64,000 nucleotides of DNA from Melastoma dodecandrum (lineage: Eukaryota > Streptophyta > Magnoliopsida > Myrtales > Melastomataceae). The position numbers and the translations under genes were made by a program. The stretch is from positions 124,001 to 188,000 of the forward strand of contig JARUPY010000149.1 in the NCBI GenBank assembly GCA_029817715.1, in the 5' to 3' direction. Below are positions 23,541 through 34,321 of this stretch, one piece after another (position 1 is the first letter of the stretch; every line of letters starts with the position of its first letter). The notes below the pieces were generated by a model that was given only the letters and a program-made list of their open reading frames with translations, made no database searches and had not been told where the DNA came from.

Positions 23541-24330
23541 TGTCTTTCAGAAGACAATAAGTTAAGTAAGTACTTCAAAAACTTACTACGGAAGGTACAC
23601 TTTCGTACACTTCATCATAGAAGGTAGAATCATCTACACTCTGCCATATATAAGGTACATTTATTTGTGCACTTCATTACAGAAGGTATAATCTTCTGTT
23701 TCTACTCTACAGAAGGTACATACTTGTACTCTTCATTATAGAAGGTAGAATTTTTAGCCTTCTATACAATAGAAGCTTGAATTTCACCATCTATCTTATA
23801 GAAGGTATAACGATATGTATACCTTAAATCTAACTTTGGTAATTTCCAATTAATTGGAAGTTTACGTCTGGAGATATCAATTATCATCCAATAAAATATT
23901 TAGATATAATCAGAATCAAATAAAATATTTGTTCTGATCAATATCGTTTCTATTAGGAAATTAATAATCCTAATAATATATTTTGGATATAATATCCATA
24001 ATATCAGACTCTTCTACACTGAAGAAGCTTGCAACAGAAGGTTATGAAACCACCTTCTGCGTTGCAGAACCGTCAGATTTCCTATTATAATAAGGAAACA
24101 AATATTCCCCATATATTCTGATGCATGTCATTCGTGACATGACAGTTTTTCATCTTGAAAAATCAAAATCATGAGTATTTTGGGCGGGAGAATATTTTCT
24201 TCCCAAAAAGAAGGCATTCGGAGGCTGGTTAAAATCATTAACCGTAGCTCTCCTTCTTCAAACTTCATCTTCAACTCTGAAACTTCCCTGTTCTTGCCCT
24301 AACCTCGAAACTTTCGATTTCTCTGTGTCC
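23541..24330 (+). other. Spacer between pol and the extra ORF
   Basis: AT-rich. The first 280 bases contain repeated (A)TAGAAGGTA...CTTCATTA units, again based on the CAGAAGG/CCTTCTG word found in the LTR array. The rest (23830-24180) is AT-rich without an ORF. Confidence 0.6.
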
Positions 24331-26085
24331 ATGGCACCCAAAGTGAAATCTCTGAGGAAAAAGGCTAAGGCCGGAAGAAAGAAGGCTATCGGCTCTGGAT
24401 CGGAGAAGCCTGCATCATCTGCGAGCAGGACTCCACCCCCTTCCTCACCGGAGAAATCCATCTCTCCTGCGAAGGACCAGACCATTGCTGCCGTTGAGAC
24501 TCTCGATGGCATGCCTCTCATCTCCACAGACGAAGGGCCCTCAAAAGTCCAAGTCTCCGTGGAAGATACAACCCAGAAGGAACCTCCGATCGTCATGACG
24601 GTGGAACCCTCTATCTCTGAGCCTTCTGTGCTTGAGTGCTCTGTTCCTAAGGCCTCTGTCAAAGGTTCTACTGCGACAAGTGATACACTCCCTGTCGCCC
24701 CTACTGCTGAGATTGTCGCATCTGATGAGGAGGTGGAGATCCCCCCTGCTGATGATGTGCCTGGTGAGGCTGACACGGAAGTTCCTACTCCGGTCGTCAC
24801 TGTCTCTCCTGATCTCAAGCTGAAAGGAGTAGCTTCTGAGCTTCAGAAGGTTTCGCAGAAGCCTGCGGCCACTCCTACCAAAAAGCTTCTCCATGATGCC
24901 ATGAAACCCGGAGGAGTCTCCTCTAGGACCAGGCTGAAACGGAAAGAGCCCGAGACGGTCAGCACCTCTATCATTGATATGGCTGCCAAAAAGACCAAGT
25001 CCCCAGAGAAACTTGTTCCTGAGGACACCTTCGCAGAGGACCTGGATTCGTATATCTTTCCGGTAAATCCTCTTGTCTCTAAGAAGGAGATTGAAACTGT
25101 TTTGGCCGATGATAAACTGCCTAAATGTGATGCTGCGGGTAGGCAGATTGCCACCTTTAAGCGGATCGATTTTAACTGGTTTGCGGCTAATGGACTTGAT
25201 ATTGCCCCTCTGCTGGATAGAATCGGTTTGAGAACCTTCTGTGAGACCTATGCAGAGCCGTCTGTCTCTCGTTTGAGAGAGTTCTATGCGAACATCACGT
25301 TCCATGAACAGGGCCCGCATGCCAAGTTCATAAAGACAGTCATTGAAGGGGTCACACTGGTATTCTCTGCCCATGATGTGAATCAATTGTTCTGCTGTGA
25401 GGAATATGATCCTCTGATGGACATGGGAAAAGAAGAATCCTATAGCATCATTCTGGGACAGAAGGTCAATGCGACCAAGTACCTTGAGTCCACCAAGTTG
25501 GATCTCAAAACCCGCATTCTGCATCGCGTGGTTCTGTTCTGCCTTCTGCCAAGAACTGGGAGCATCGACACCATCACCTCCAATGATGCGACGTTGCTGG
25601 CTCATATCCTAAAGGGCATTCCCTTCATAGCTGGGAAAGCTCTCCCTTATGGCCAGGTAATCGCCGGCCTTCTGAAATTGGCTCGTGTCTCTACTGATGC
25701 TTCTACCTTTCAAGAAAAGTGGAAAGTTGGCACTTTTGGACAACAAATTATAGCCAGCATGCATTATGTGAGGAAGGGCTCTACCTGGACCCTGAAAGGG
25801 AAGTCACAGGATTCTGCGCGTGATGATGAGGATAAGCTTCTAGAGGCCAAGAAGAATGCTGAAGCATCTTCTGCTCGACCCTCTGCTGCTAAGCCTGCTG
25901 GTCGGAGACGTCCTTCATCATCTGCTGAAGCTCAAGTCCCTGTGGATAACACTGCTCTCCTCAATCTTGGGGAAGACATCCGCGTCCTTCAGCGAATGGT
26001 CACAGACCTGATTCGCTTTGTGGAACGCCAGGACAAGCTTCCGCGCGAGCATCTGGAAAAGAATTCTGCTGAGTCTGAGGAGTGA
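24331..26085 (+). CDS. Extra retrotransposon ORF, putative plant transposon protein domain
   Basis: One uninterrupted frame of 584 residues from ATG at 24331. Residues about 1-230 are Ser/Pro/Thr/Lys-rich and low-complexity, with a basic start (KVKSLRKKAKAGRKK). Residues about 265-450 form a compact region with FKRIDFNWFAANGLDIAPLL, LREFYANI and ILKGIPFIAGKALPYGQ; this resembles the domain annotated as putative plant transposon protein (PF20167-like) in other plant retroelements. The C-terminus has an acidic helix (LGEDIRVLQRMVTDLIRFVE). I see no signal peptide or membrane span, so it does not look like an envelope protein. The intact frame contrasts with the broken pol. Confidence 0.75.
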   Translation: MAPKVKSLRKKAKAGRKKAIGSGSEKPASSASRTPPPSSPEKSISPAKDQTIAAVETLDGMPLISTDEGPSKVQVSVEDTTQKEPPIVMTVEPSISEPSVLECSVPKASVKGSTATSDTLPVAPTAEIVASDEEVEIPPADDVPGEADTEVPTPVVTVSPDLKLKGVASELQKVSQKPAATPTKKLLHDAMKPGGVSSRTRLKRKEPETVSTSIIDMAAKKTKSPEKLVPEDTFAEDLDSYIFPVNPLVSKKEIETVLADDKLPKCDAAGRQIATFKRIDFNWFAANGLDIAPLLDRIGLRTFCETYAEPSVSRLREFYANITFHEQGPHAKFIKTVIEGVTLVFSAHDVNQLFCCEEYDPLMDMGKEESYSIILGQKVNATKYLESTKLDLKTRILHRVVLFCLLPRTGSIDTITSNDATLLAHILKGIPFIAGKALPYGQVIAGLLKLARVSTDASTFQEKWKVGTFGQQIIASMHYVRKGSTWTLKGKSQDSARDDEDKLLEAKKNAEASSARPSAAKPAGRRRPSSSAEAQVPVDNTALLNLGEDIRVLQRMVTDLIRFVERQDKLPREHLEKNSAESEE

Positions 26086-26805
26086 TCTCCTTAGTTGCTG
26101 TTTCTTTTTCATTTCTGCATTTCTAGTGATCTACTAGATTGTAATAAGTGCCAATTTGTTGGACACATTTTCTTTGCAGTATGGTAGTTGAACTTTTTGT
26201 CATACCTTCTGTACCATATTCTGCATGATGTTTTTTGAACTCTCTGTTCTACCCTCTGCAAGAATTGAAACTGCCCTCTGCACGTTGGTTATGAACGTTA
26301 TGTCATACCTTCTGCAAGAAACTTACTCTTTATCAACCATATTTAACTTCTTTTTGATGTGACAGAAAGGGGAAGAAATTGTGTTGAGGGGGAGTACCTA
26401 GCTCTGTATTGGTTATAGAAATCTTTGATTTTCTATAACTCAATGGGTCGTAGAAGGCTATACCGTTTACGGTGTAGAAACCTATGAGACTGATACATCT
26501 CATAATCGCAACCTTCTGCAGGGAATGCGATTCGTGATCTTTTACAAAGTCACTATTGCTGGGAGTACAGAAATGAAATACCATCATTTTTGTCGGGCTA
26601 AATACAGAAGCTCCATGCTTTGTATTAATCACAGAAGCCTTTGTGCTCTGTACAACCTTCTTCATAACAGAAGCTTCTATGCTCTATTATACAGAACCTT
26701 ATGGTACTGTACAAACGCGAAACTCTTACTCTCATCTATTTAGGGGGAGTTAGGGGGAGTTCTTGCAAACATATTTCCCTCAACGATGAATGTTTTGTCA
26801 TCATC
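26086..26805 (+). other. Spacer between the extra ORF and the polypurine tract
   Basis: Non-coding, with GGGGGAGT words at 26386-26396 and 26743-26760 (extra polypurine-like tracts) and scattered CAGAAGC/CCTTCTG units. Multiple polypurine-like tracts before the 3' LTR are a reported Sirevirus trait. Confidence 0.6.
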
Positions 26806-26819
26806 AAAAAGGGGGAGAT
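26806..26819 (+). other. Polypurine tract
   Basis: AAAAAGGGGGAGAT lies immediately before the 3' LTR start and would prime plus-strand synthesis. Confidence 0.88.
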
Positions 26820-29156
26820 TGTTGGAAAAGGTTTTGATGATGAGCCAGACCTCTGTACCACAGAAGGTCGAACATTCTTGGCTTTGATGATGAGCCTGAC
26901 CCTCTGTACTACAGAAGGTCGAACATTCTATTCTACAGAAACTTCTTATGTTAAGGGCTTTATGTAAGAATTATTCTTGTAATTAAATGATTAGTTATCA
27001 ATTATTTAATTACGAAATATGCTTAATTTGATTAAGATATTTATCTGATCAAATTATCACGATTTGGTTTCCAAATAATTATATTGGAGATATTATCTCT
27101 CATAGAAGGAAATATATCTTCTATATATGGAAAGGTTCTATTAGATGGTCTACATACTTCTGTAAGCTTATTCGACCTCTATATGAACGTTATTTGCAAA
27201 CCTATCACTACCACCTGTCTAGATATATCTTACTACGTGTCTTTAACAGGATGGAATTAAACTTAATCCATATGGAAGTAAATCAACGATTATTTCCATC
27301 TGTAGAAGGCTATCGAGCAGAACCTTCTGCGATACCTTCTGTGCTGCATTATTTAGGGAAACTATCATATTCTTATATGATTATCTTCCTTACTGAATGT
27401 ATGCACGTGTATATCATTTTATCTATTTTGTAAACTAACTTTTAATTTCTTGTTTTGCAGATTTCGTTTTTATCTTTTCCCATTTATATTTTCTTCTTAG
27501 GCTTTGTGTATAAAAGGCCATGCTCTCTCCCATTCACAAAATATACAGACAATTATTTTCTCCCATTCACATATAAACAGAACATTCATTTTCCCTTATC
27601 CCATTCTGATCAGAGAGAGCGTGTGCTTGAGCTTTTAGTTCTTTCATTCGTTCGAGTTAGTCACACGAGGAGCACTACCAACGGAAGGCTGATCGTCGGT
27701 GAAGTCTTCTGGGAAAGTGACTCGGGGGCTCGAGGGACTCGGCTGGAAGCTGCAGGATACGTTGTTGGAAGCGTGTGTACGTGGGCAACGTGCAGCGGGC
27801 CGGAGAGAAGGGCTGAACCTCGGGAGCACAGAAGGTGAGGGACTAACCAGCTTCTGTTGTGTAGAGCTCTGTGTGCAGGAACCTAGGACGGAGGTTGCCG
27901 TCTGCTTGCGTGGGGTTTGCCACGTGCTTGCGCAGGGTCTGCTGCGTGCTTGCGTAGGGTATGCTACGTGCTTGTGTGGGGTACGCCACATAGTCGCTAT
28001 CTCGAGGAGATCGTGCAGGTCGTGTGGAGCCGCCGGAGGGAAAATCCATCCTTGAACAGGGGTTGCTGTTCGCTTGCGTAGGGTCCGCTACGTGCTCGCG
28101 TGGGGTACGCCACGAAGTCGTTTTCCTTAAGAGGATTGCGCATTTGGTTACTTTGTTAGTCGCGTTAAATCGTGCAACCCGCTGTAGTACAGAATCCTAC
28201 GGATCTGTGCATACATTTTCCTTGTCACTTTTACTACAGAACCCCACGGTTTGTTCAGTAGAAGGTCGACTACCCTTGGTACAGAATCTTTCAGATCTGT
28301 GTTTTTCAATTAAGTCATTTTCTATACAGAACCTTCTGTTGTGGATTGACATACTCGGTACAGAACCTTACGGTCTGTGCTATACCTTCTGTGATACAGA
28401 ATCCTTGGATCTGTTCTATAGAAGGTTGACGTCTCTAGTACAGAATCACTTGATCTGTGCTATAGAAGGTTAACACCTTCGACACAGAACCTTCTGGTCA
28501 GTGTCGTGCTTACCTTCTTCGACATAGAACCTTCTGGTCTGTGTTGTGCCAAACCTTCTTCGACACAGAACCTTCTGGTCTGTGTTGTGCCTTACCACCT
28601 TCTTCGACACAGAACCTTCTGATCTGTGTTGTGCCAAACCTTCTTCGATACAGAACCTCTGGTCAGTATTGTGCCTTATATTCTTTGACACAGAACCTTC
28701 TGGTCTGTGTTGTGCCTAACCTCCTTCGATACAGAACCTTCTGGTCAGTATTGTGCCTAAGTTACTATAGTACAGAACCTTCGGGTTGGTGCTTCGTAAC
28801 AACTCTCTACGGTACAGAACCTTCTGGTCTGTGCTCTGCCACTCAAGCCTCTATTTTACAGAACCTACGGGTTTGATTTTAGTTGCTATCATTTGTGTAT
28901 CTTGTACTGAGATACATTTGAGTGGAAACCATCCAAATATCTGGGTGAAGAGTGGACGTAAGCAATTTGCTGAACCACTATAAAAATCTTTGTGTCCATC
29001 AAACAAATTTGCGAACACAATCAAACGTTCTGTCTTACAGAAACTTGCAGGCTCTGTTTAACAGAAGCTTTTCATTCCGCTGCGGGGTAAAATGAAAAAG
29101 GGTTAAAATCCAATTTTGGAGATTAACACTAATTCACCCCCCCTCTTAGTGTAACA
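26820..29156 (+). repeat. 3' LTR (2337 bp)
   Basis: Starts TGTTGGAAAAGG and ends TTAGTGTAACA, the same order as the 5' LTR. The hairpin-motif array (about 28470-28870) has roughly three fewer units. Scattered substitutions and small indels between the LTRs (for example a 20-base insertion near 27311, and different ACAC/ATATA leaders) show the insertion is not brand new. Confidence 0.93.
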
Positions 29157-29161
29157 CCTTC
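29157..29161. repeat. 3' target-site duplication
   Basis: CCTTC, identical to 16502-16506. Confidence 0.9.
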
Positions 29162-29875
29162 CTTAGTGTCATGTTCATCGGTTGCAGTAATCATATCGAA
29201 CTCCGAATCCTGTATGCATGTACTTGGTTTAGACCTGGCATTTTCTATGTCTTAGAAGAACCCTGGCCTTTGACATGGTTCATGGGATTACTCATCACGG
29301 CCTCAATAAAATCAATGTGTGCATACTGTGTTCCTTTCGATGGAAATGCTTGTGTCGGCAGCCTATACAGCAACATCAGTGCCCATTTGGAAACCTATCC
29401 CTTTCCCCAAGAAACTAGGCACGGAGACTAGCAGATGAAGTAACTCATTAATGGTTACAGGCAGGAAACCTGCACACGAGTCTAAAACGATAACCGGTGA
29501 ACTTTGGCATCGTTCAATTCCGGCTATCAGGCGAAAGCGCCGAGGCAAATGCACAAGGTGGCACGAGTGGTAGGCCCGCCACAGAACGAAAGTGCACAAG
29601 GGAGTAGAGATTTGGGAGTGATTGAGATGTTGGTTTCCAGTTGATGATTCACTTTGTAATCGACCCACATATCCTGCATCCCGAAGATTAGGATCTTCAC
29701 TGGAGAAGAGATCTGGTGGCATGTACTCGGGGAGTTATCGAAATATATCATCCCAGAGTATCACCACTAACACTTAAGTTGATAAATGCTTTGTAAGTTG
29801 GAGCTTACCTCATCAGGTGTCGTAACCGGTAGGCCACCGTCGATAATTCCTTCAACATCGATAGGAAATACATAA
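29162..29875 (+). other. Cluster flank and 5' block remnant resuming after the retrotransposon
   Basis: TTAGTGTCATGTTCATCGGTTGCAGTAATC and onward is paralogous to 38352 onward. From about 29500 it has the conserved 5' block (GGCGAAAGCGCCGAGGCAAA, CCCGAAGATTAGGATCTTCA). The downstream gene is reduced to a fragment. Confidence 0.65.
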
Positions 29876-30060
29876 TTTCTCCCTGAAGGACAATGCCCTT
29901 TGGATTCGATATCTGATCGGGCTCGTCACCCAGTTGTTCAGCTTCGTTTACGTGTTCTCCAAGACCCTTCCAAACAATAACCTCGTTGTTCCCAGAGTCC
30001 TGATTGCGGTTGTCGGAGCAATCATGTACGGGAAGAGGACCTCATGCCTGACCAGCAAGT
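29876..30060 (+). pseudogene. DUF4220 internal fragment
   Basis: Reads FSLKDNALWIRYLIGLVTQ then YVFSKTLPNNNLVVPRVLI and GAIMYGKRT. It matches FSLEDNALWMRHLVGLVAQ...KTLPDNNLIAPTILI...GAIKYGERT of the intact copies. About 60 residues remain; both ends are lost. Confidence 0.8.
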
Positions 30061-30529
30061 GCAATAACAGAGTAGCAAGCCGTACGGTTGCGGGATTAAA
30101 ACCATCAACAAGTGCCGAGAAGGTGGTGATCTCCAAAGGACTTGCTGCCTGCAACATTTGAGATCAAGCCTGATCCAGATTTATTTATTTATTTAGTTTG
30201 TATGGAATAGGAAATATGGGAAAGCTTAATGTTTTCATGATTTTTCACGTGTTCAACGTAAAGAGTCTATTTATAGCTAAAAATAAATGTTTTCAGATCT
30301 CTTCTTAAAATAATTATAAAATACGACTTAGCAAATCTATATAGCTAAAGATTAATAGAGACAGCGAAAAGGGAGCGACAAGCCCCAATTACGAATTTTA
30401 GCATACCAAGGGCGACAAAGGGTGAGGAGGAGCTGCAAATTGAAGCTAAAGGATGATGAAACATGCACACAGAGTTCAAAAGAAAATGGTGTACTTTGGC
30501 TACCAGGCGAAAGCGCCGAGGCAAATCCA
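30061..30529. other. Decayed cluster sequence
   Basis: No gene. Words shared with 37245-37400 (CAACRAGTGCCGAGAAGGT, CTCCAAAGRACTTGC, GAGCTGCAAA.TGAAGCTAA) show that both are copies of one ancestral intergenic segment. Confidence 0.5.
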
Positions 30530-30836
30530 CAAGGAGTGTGAGAAGGAGAGGAAGGCCTTATTGGTTAAGGAGAAGAAGCTAAGTGCAGGATTGATACATT
30601 GGCAACAGGCTTCATACAAGTTGGGCTGCATTAGTTAGCAGAGTCTCAATGTAATAGCCTGTAGTTAGTTATAATATAGATGAGAGTTGTGTATATATAT
30701 GGTTGTAACTGTCCCAATTTTTTATCAATGAAAGAAGTTTCTTCTCCCCCAAGTTTCTCCTGTTATGTTCTTCGTTCTGCTAGATCTGCAGACTGTGTTC
30801 TTCAATCTCTGGCGGTGAATTTCTGCTTGCAAGTGG
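30530..30836. mobile_element. Probable short LTR-like insertion in a 5' block
   Basis: The conserved 5' block is interrupted after GGCAAATCCACAAG and resumes at GCAAGTGGCACGAGTGG. The 300 or so intervening bases contain a TATATATATGG box, an AATGAAAGAAG motif and a T/C-rich 3' part, like a small solo LTR. The termini are not certain. Confidence 0.35.
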
Positions 30837-31098
30837 CACGAGTGGCAGGCCCACCACAGAACGAAACTGCGCTTTGGAGCGGAGATTCGGGAGTGCTTGT
30901 GATGTTAGTTTTCCAGTTGACGATTCGCTTTGTAATCCACTGACATTTCCTGCATTCCGAAGATAAGTATCTTCACTGGAGAAGAGATCTGGTAAACCGT
31001 GATTGGGGGAATTATTGAAATATACCGTGGACAAGCACCTCAAACACCAAAAAGGAGGTAAACCAGATGAAGAGAGTGTGATACTTAATGACTGATTT
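30837..31098 (+). other. Cluster 5' block, right part
   Basis: Contains GCAAGTGGCACGAGTGGCAG, CCGAAGATAAGTATCTTCAC and CAAACACCAAAAAGGAGGT in the standard order. It stops abruptly at 31098, where an LTR-like block takes over. Confidence 0.65.
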
Positions 31099-32340
31099 GC
31101 ATGAGTGGAGGTCGATCCCACTGGTATTGCGAGGCCTGATGAGCGCTTGACTGTTGGTTTGGTGTGTCCTTAGCCGGATCCTCGTGTTCTACTGATCGTG
31201 CGATTGGCGCGGTCGTTCTAGTGTTGTGAGGTCTGATGGGTGCTTGATTGGTTGGTGTGGTGCGCTGGGTAGCCGAATCCTCGCGTCCTGTGGTCGTGCG
31301 TTTGGCTTGTTTGTTTCTGGAATAGTGCGATTGGCTCGTGGTTTGGAATTCCTCTGGTTGTTGGAGGGCTTTCGCGGTTGTTGGTTAATGGACTGATTGG
31401 CCTCGGATTCGTTGAGACTGTTTGTGGACGCTTGGTTGAGATAGGAATGAAAAATGCCTTGGGGTCTTACCGAAGAATTGCCCCTGTACCTTGAGTAAAC
31501 AAATGAGAGAAAACCTTGGGGTCTTACAGGGGAATTGCTCCTGTACCTCGAGTAGACTAACAGGAAAAAGAAAGACTTGGGGTCTTACAGGGGAATTGCT
31601 TTGGTACCTCGAGTGATTATGAGGAAATTGAGTATCGGACGTGTCGGCTGACTGCCTTCCCGAGATTAAAACTTCGATCTTCTGCGTCTTGAGATACTGG
31701 ATTGGTTCTGCCTCTGTTAAGGGATGGTAACTGGATTGTTGTTGAGATGTGTTACCCGACTGTGATGTCGGAGGAAAACGGGGAGGTGGCGCCATTCGCA
31801 GTCGCACCTGTTGTCGTTGCCCAGGCCCTCCCAAAGGAGTGGATGGGGACGCACTGCGGTGGTTCTGGCACCGTACGAAGTGTTGATATATGAAGTGGTG
31901 GTGAAATGAGGGAGTCGCATTGTTAGTTTCTGCTTTTTTGTTTGCTAAACTGTTTATTTCTATGCGTGTTATTATTTATAATTGTTATACTTTTGTTGTG
32001 TTATCTGATCTATCTGTAATTGCGTAATCACTGTTGCTTTGGATCGTGTGATGCATTACACTGTTTTAAAGTTGCACGTTAGGATGGGTTAGGAGTCGCA
32101 CGATTTTCGTATGTGCATGGGTGGGACGTACTCGGCGTTTATCGCTGACCCCATTAGGGGAAATTATTTTTAGTCTTGCAGAGAAATGACGGAAAACGGG
32201 CACGTGGCGTAGAAGTACGGAAGGAATCGGAAGGAGAACGCCACGTTAAATGGTCAAGGTTTTTTTCGAGTTCCGCTGTTTTGACTAGTCAATCATACCG
32301 GTCTTATGAGTAAATTATATGAAAAATGCAGGTCGTTACA
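31099..32340 (+). mobile_element. LTR-like block (probable gypsy-type 3' LTR part) fused to a DUF4220 start, copy A
   Basis: Ends GCAGGTCGTTACA; TGTAACGACC...GGTCGTTACA are common terminal bases of plant Ty3/gypsy LTRs, so this looks like the 3' end of such an LTR. The same block, with about 400 bases missing (31402-31803), occurs at 60838-61677 before another cluster copy. The 5' boundary of the LTR is not identified. The block lies 12 bases before the DUF4220 ATG at 32353 and replaces most of the usual 5' block. Confidence 0.5.
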
Positions 32341-32352
32341 CTATCTGTCATC

Positions 32353-32854
32353 ATGGCTGAAAGATTCATGTCAGCGAGCTTACAGGAAATCTGGAACGCT
32401 TCTAACGTTCGAGGTTTCATGATGCTTAGCCTTTTCCTCCAGGTGCTACTCGCATCCACCGCCCAGCTGAGGAAGGCTTCCACCAGCAGGTTCTTTAAGT
32501 TTGTTATATGGTCGGCCTACTTTATGGCAGATTGGGCAGCGACGTTCACGTTCGGGCTTATCTCAAATGCACAACGAATCAACTCGATCTCCCCTCCCGA
32601 AGTCAACGAGAACCTCATGGCTTTTTGGGCTGCTTTCCTCCTGATCCACCTCGGCAGTCCGGAAACGATCACCGCCTTCTCCCTAGAGGACAACGCCCTT
32701 TGGATGCGCCACCTAGTTGGACTCGTTGCCCAATTTTCCACCTTCTTTTACATATTCTTCAAGACCCTCCCTGACAATAACCTCATTGCCCCCACAATCC
32801 TGATTGCCTTCGCCGGAGCAATCAAGTACGGGGAGAGGACCCGATCGTTATATC
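32353..32854 (+). pseudogene. DUF4220 5' fragment, copy 2
   Basis: Reads MAERFMSASLQEIWNASN to RTRSLYL, the first 168 residues of the family with no frame damage. At 32855 the sequence diverges (TATCTTG then GTGTAAATTT) and stops at 32871. An upstream in-frame ATG at 32326 lies in the LTR-like block. The downstream membrane spans and DUF594 exon are absent, probably removed when another retroelement inserted. Confidence 0.85.
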
Positions 32855-33408
32855 TTGGTGTAAATTTATAATGGCACTAGGTCCCCTCTCCCACTGATAG
32901 ATTTTTTTATTGTTTCATCGGCCGTCTCATCAGGAGGGAGAGGAAGCCAAATATATTCACACTGTTCAGTATATTATCAATGGCATGAGTGGTTTTGTTG
33001 CCGAAGTGATAGTCTAGTTGATGTTTCTTGCAGATTGTATCTATAGATCTTGGCTTCCGCGATTGTCTTGGAGATCATTGCGCAAACAGGTAACGCTTCA
33101 GTTTTCTCCCTTTTGGTGTCCCAAATCGACTGCGGCGATCTTGGTTTGCGATTAATTCACTTACAGAGAGGTTAACAGATTTTGCTTCGGGGGATCCGAA
33201 GAAGGTATTATTTAAGATTAAGAGCGCAGAGCACGTGATAAAACGGGAGCCACGGTAGATGGGGCTAGAGCTGCGATCGTGTGGAAGGTTGAGCGATTGT
33301 CACAGGCGGTGGCAATACTCTCAGGAAGACACGACGGGTGAAGGGGTGTCCTCTTCGGGGCTCCAGAGATTCAGGGAAGGAGAATTCGGTCAGCCCAAGG
33401 TGGAGATT
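32855..33408 (+). other. Unidentified sequence, probably internal part of a copia-like remnant
   Basis: No coherent ORF. It ends in CAGCCCAAGGTGGAGAT, a copia-type polypurine tract that abuts the LTR start at 33409, so it is probably the 3' internal end of a degraded element. Confidence 0.45.
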
Positions 33409-33810
33409 GTTAGGATTTGGTCCGAAGTTGAGATCTTTTGAGATTACGTAATATTGCGAAATTATAATATCTCATATGGTTAGGTATTATATGATTCTGG
33501 GCTAATATCTAGATATTATTATATTAAATTTCTAACATGTATGACAAGTTATGACTATCTATAAATTTGGCCTTTGTCTAGGTTATTAGGTGTGGTGTGA
33601 CACGGTGAAAGTGTGACATTCGAGAAAGAAAATTATCGGTCGGGCTAGAGATTCTTCTACGAGATTTGGAGTTAAGATTTTCTAAGATTTTCTTGTATCT
33701 AGGGTGGGTGAGCGACATTTGGTGCTTTTATATTCTCGGTTATCTAATGGAATCACCCAAGGAACTATCCGTGGACGTAGGCCGAACATGTTTTTTGTCC
33801 AAGTTTCACC
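33409..33810 (+). mobile_element. Probable copia LTR
   Basis: Begins TGTTAGGATTTGGTCC right after a purine tract. It is AT-rich, then has CTATAAATTTGG near 33556 (TATA-like) and GGACGTAGGCCGAAC near 33773, words seen in plant copia LTR 3' regions. The end near 33810 is approximate; cluster 5'-block sequence resumes by 33850. Confidence 0.5.
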
Positions 33811-33849
33811 ATCGATACTCGACACGACAACCAAATTTCCCCGGCACAT

Positions 33850-34321
33850 AGAACCGGCAATTGAGTTCAAAGGAAAATGGTGTACCTCGATATCGTGCAA
33901 TTCTTGCTCTCTGATTAAAGCCCTTAGGCAAATGCACGAGGTCACGCGAGTGGCAGGCCCACCAAAGAGCGGGAAGTGCACGCAGGAGTGGAGATTCGGG
34001 AGTGCTTGTGATGTTGGTTTTCAAGTTGACCATTCACTTTGTAATCCGCCGACATTTCCTGCATCCCGAAGATTAGTATCTACACTGGAGAAGAGATCTG
34101 GACAAACACCTCAAACACCAAAAAGGAGGTAAAACGAAGATAATGTAGCAACGAAGCGAAGTTTTGTTCCACAGACTGTGCTAAATCAATCCAACAAGTT
34201 AAGAATATTCCTTGTAGTAATGATGGGTGTTTAAGTTTTGAGATCCTAAAACTTGTGGTATTCTTGGACTCGGCACATGTACGCTGGTACAAACGTGGCC
34301 TCAAACAAGCTAGCTGTCATC
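33850..34321 (+). promoter_or_regulatory. Conserved 5' block of DUF4220 copy 3
   Basis: Same word order as before copy 1, including CCCGAAGATTAGTATCTACA, CAAACACCAAAAAGGAGGT and AAGTTTTGAGATCC. The E-box position reads CACATGTA (34274-34281), one base off the palindrome in copy 1. Confidence 0.5.

Larger units (their letters stand above)
16507..29156 (+). mobile_element. Full-length Ty1/copia LTR retrotransposon, 12.65 kb, Sirevirus-like layout
   Basis: Order: 5' LTR 16507-18930, primer-binding site, leader, gag-protease, integrase-RT-RNase H (the copia order, integrase before RT), a spacer, an extra ORF (24331-26085), a second spacer, polypurine tract, and 3' LTR 26820-29156, flanked by CCTTC duplications. 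Long LTRs, a large element and an extra ORF after pol resemble the Sirevirus/Maximus branch of plant copia; that placement is inference. gag-pol is interrupted twice, so this copy should not be autonomous. The insertion lies inside a decayed DUF4220/DUF594 unit. Confidence 0.93.

Noticed and set aside
24541..25605. 354-codon minus-strand frame
   Set aside because: Antisense shadow of the retrotransposon extra ORF; Arg/Asp-rich composition and no domain.
24331..26085. Envelope-like gene
   Set aside because: No signal peptide or membrane-spanning segment is visible, and the core resembles the plant transposon protein domain instead.
31385..31834. 149-codon minus-strand frame
   Set aside because: Falls in the LTR-like block and is absent from the second copy of that block.
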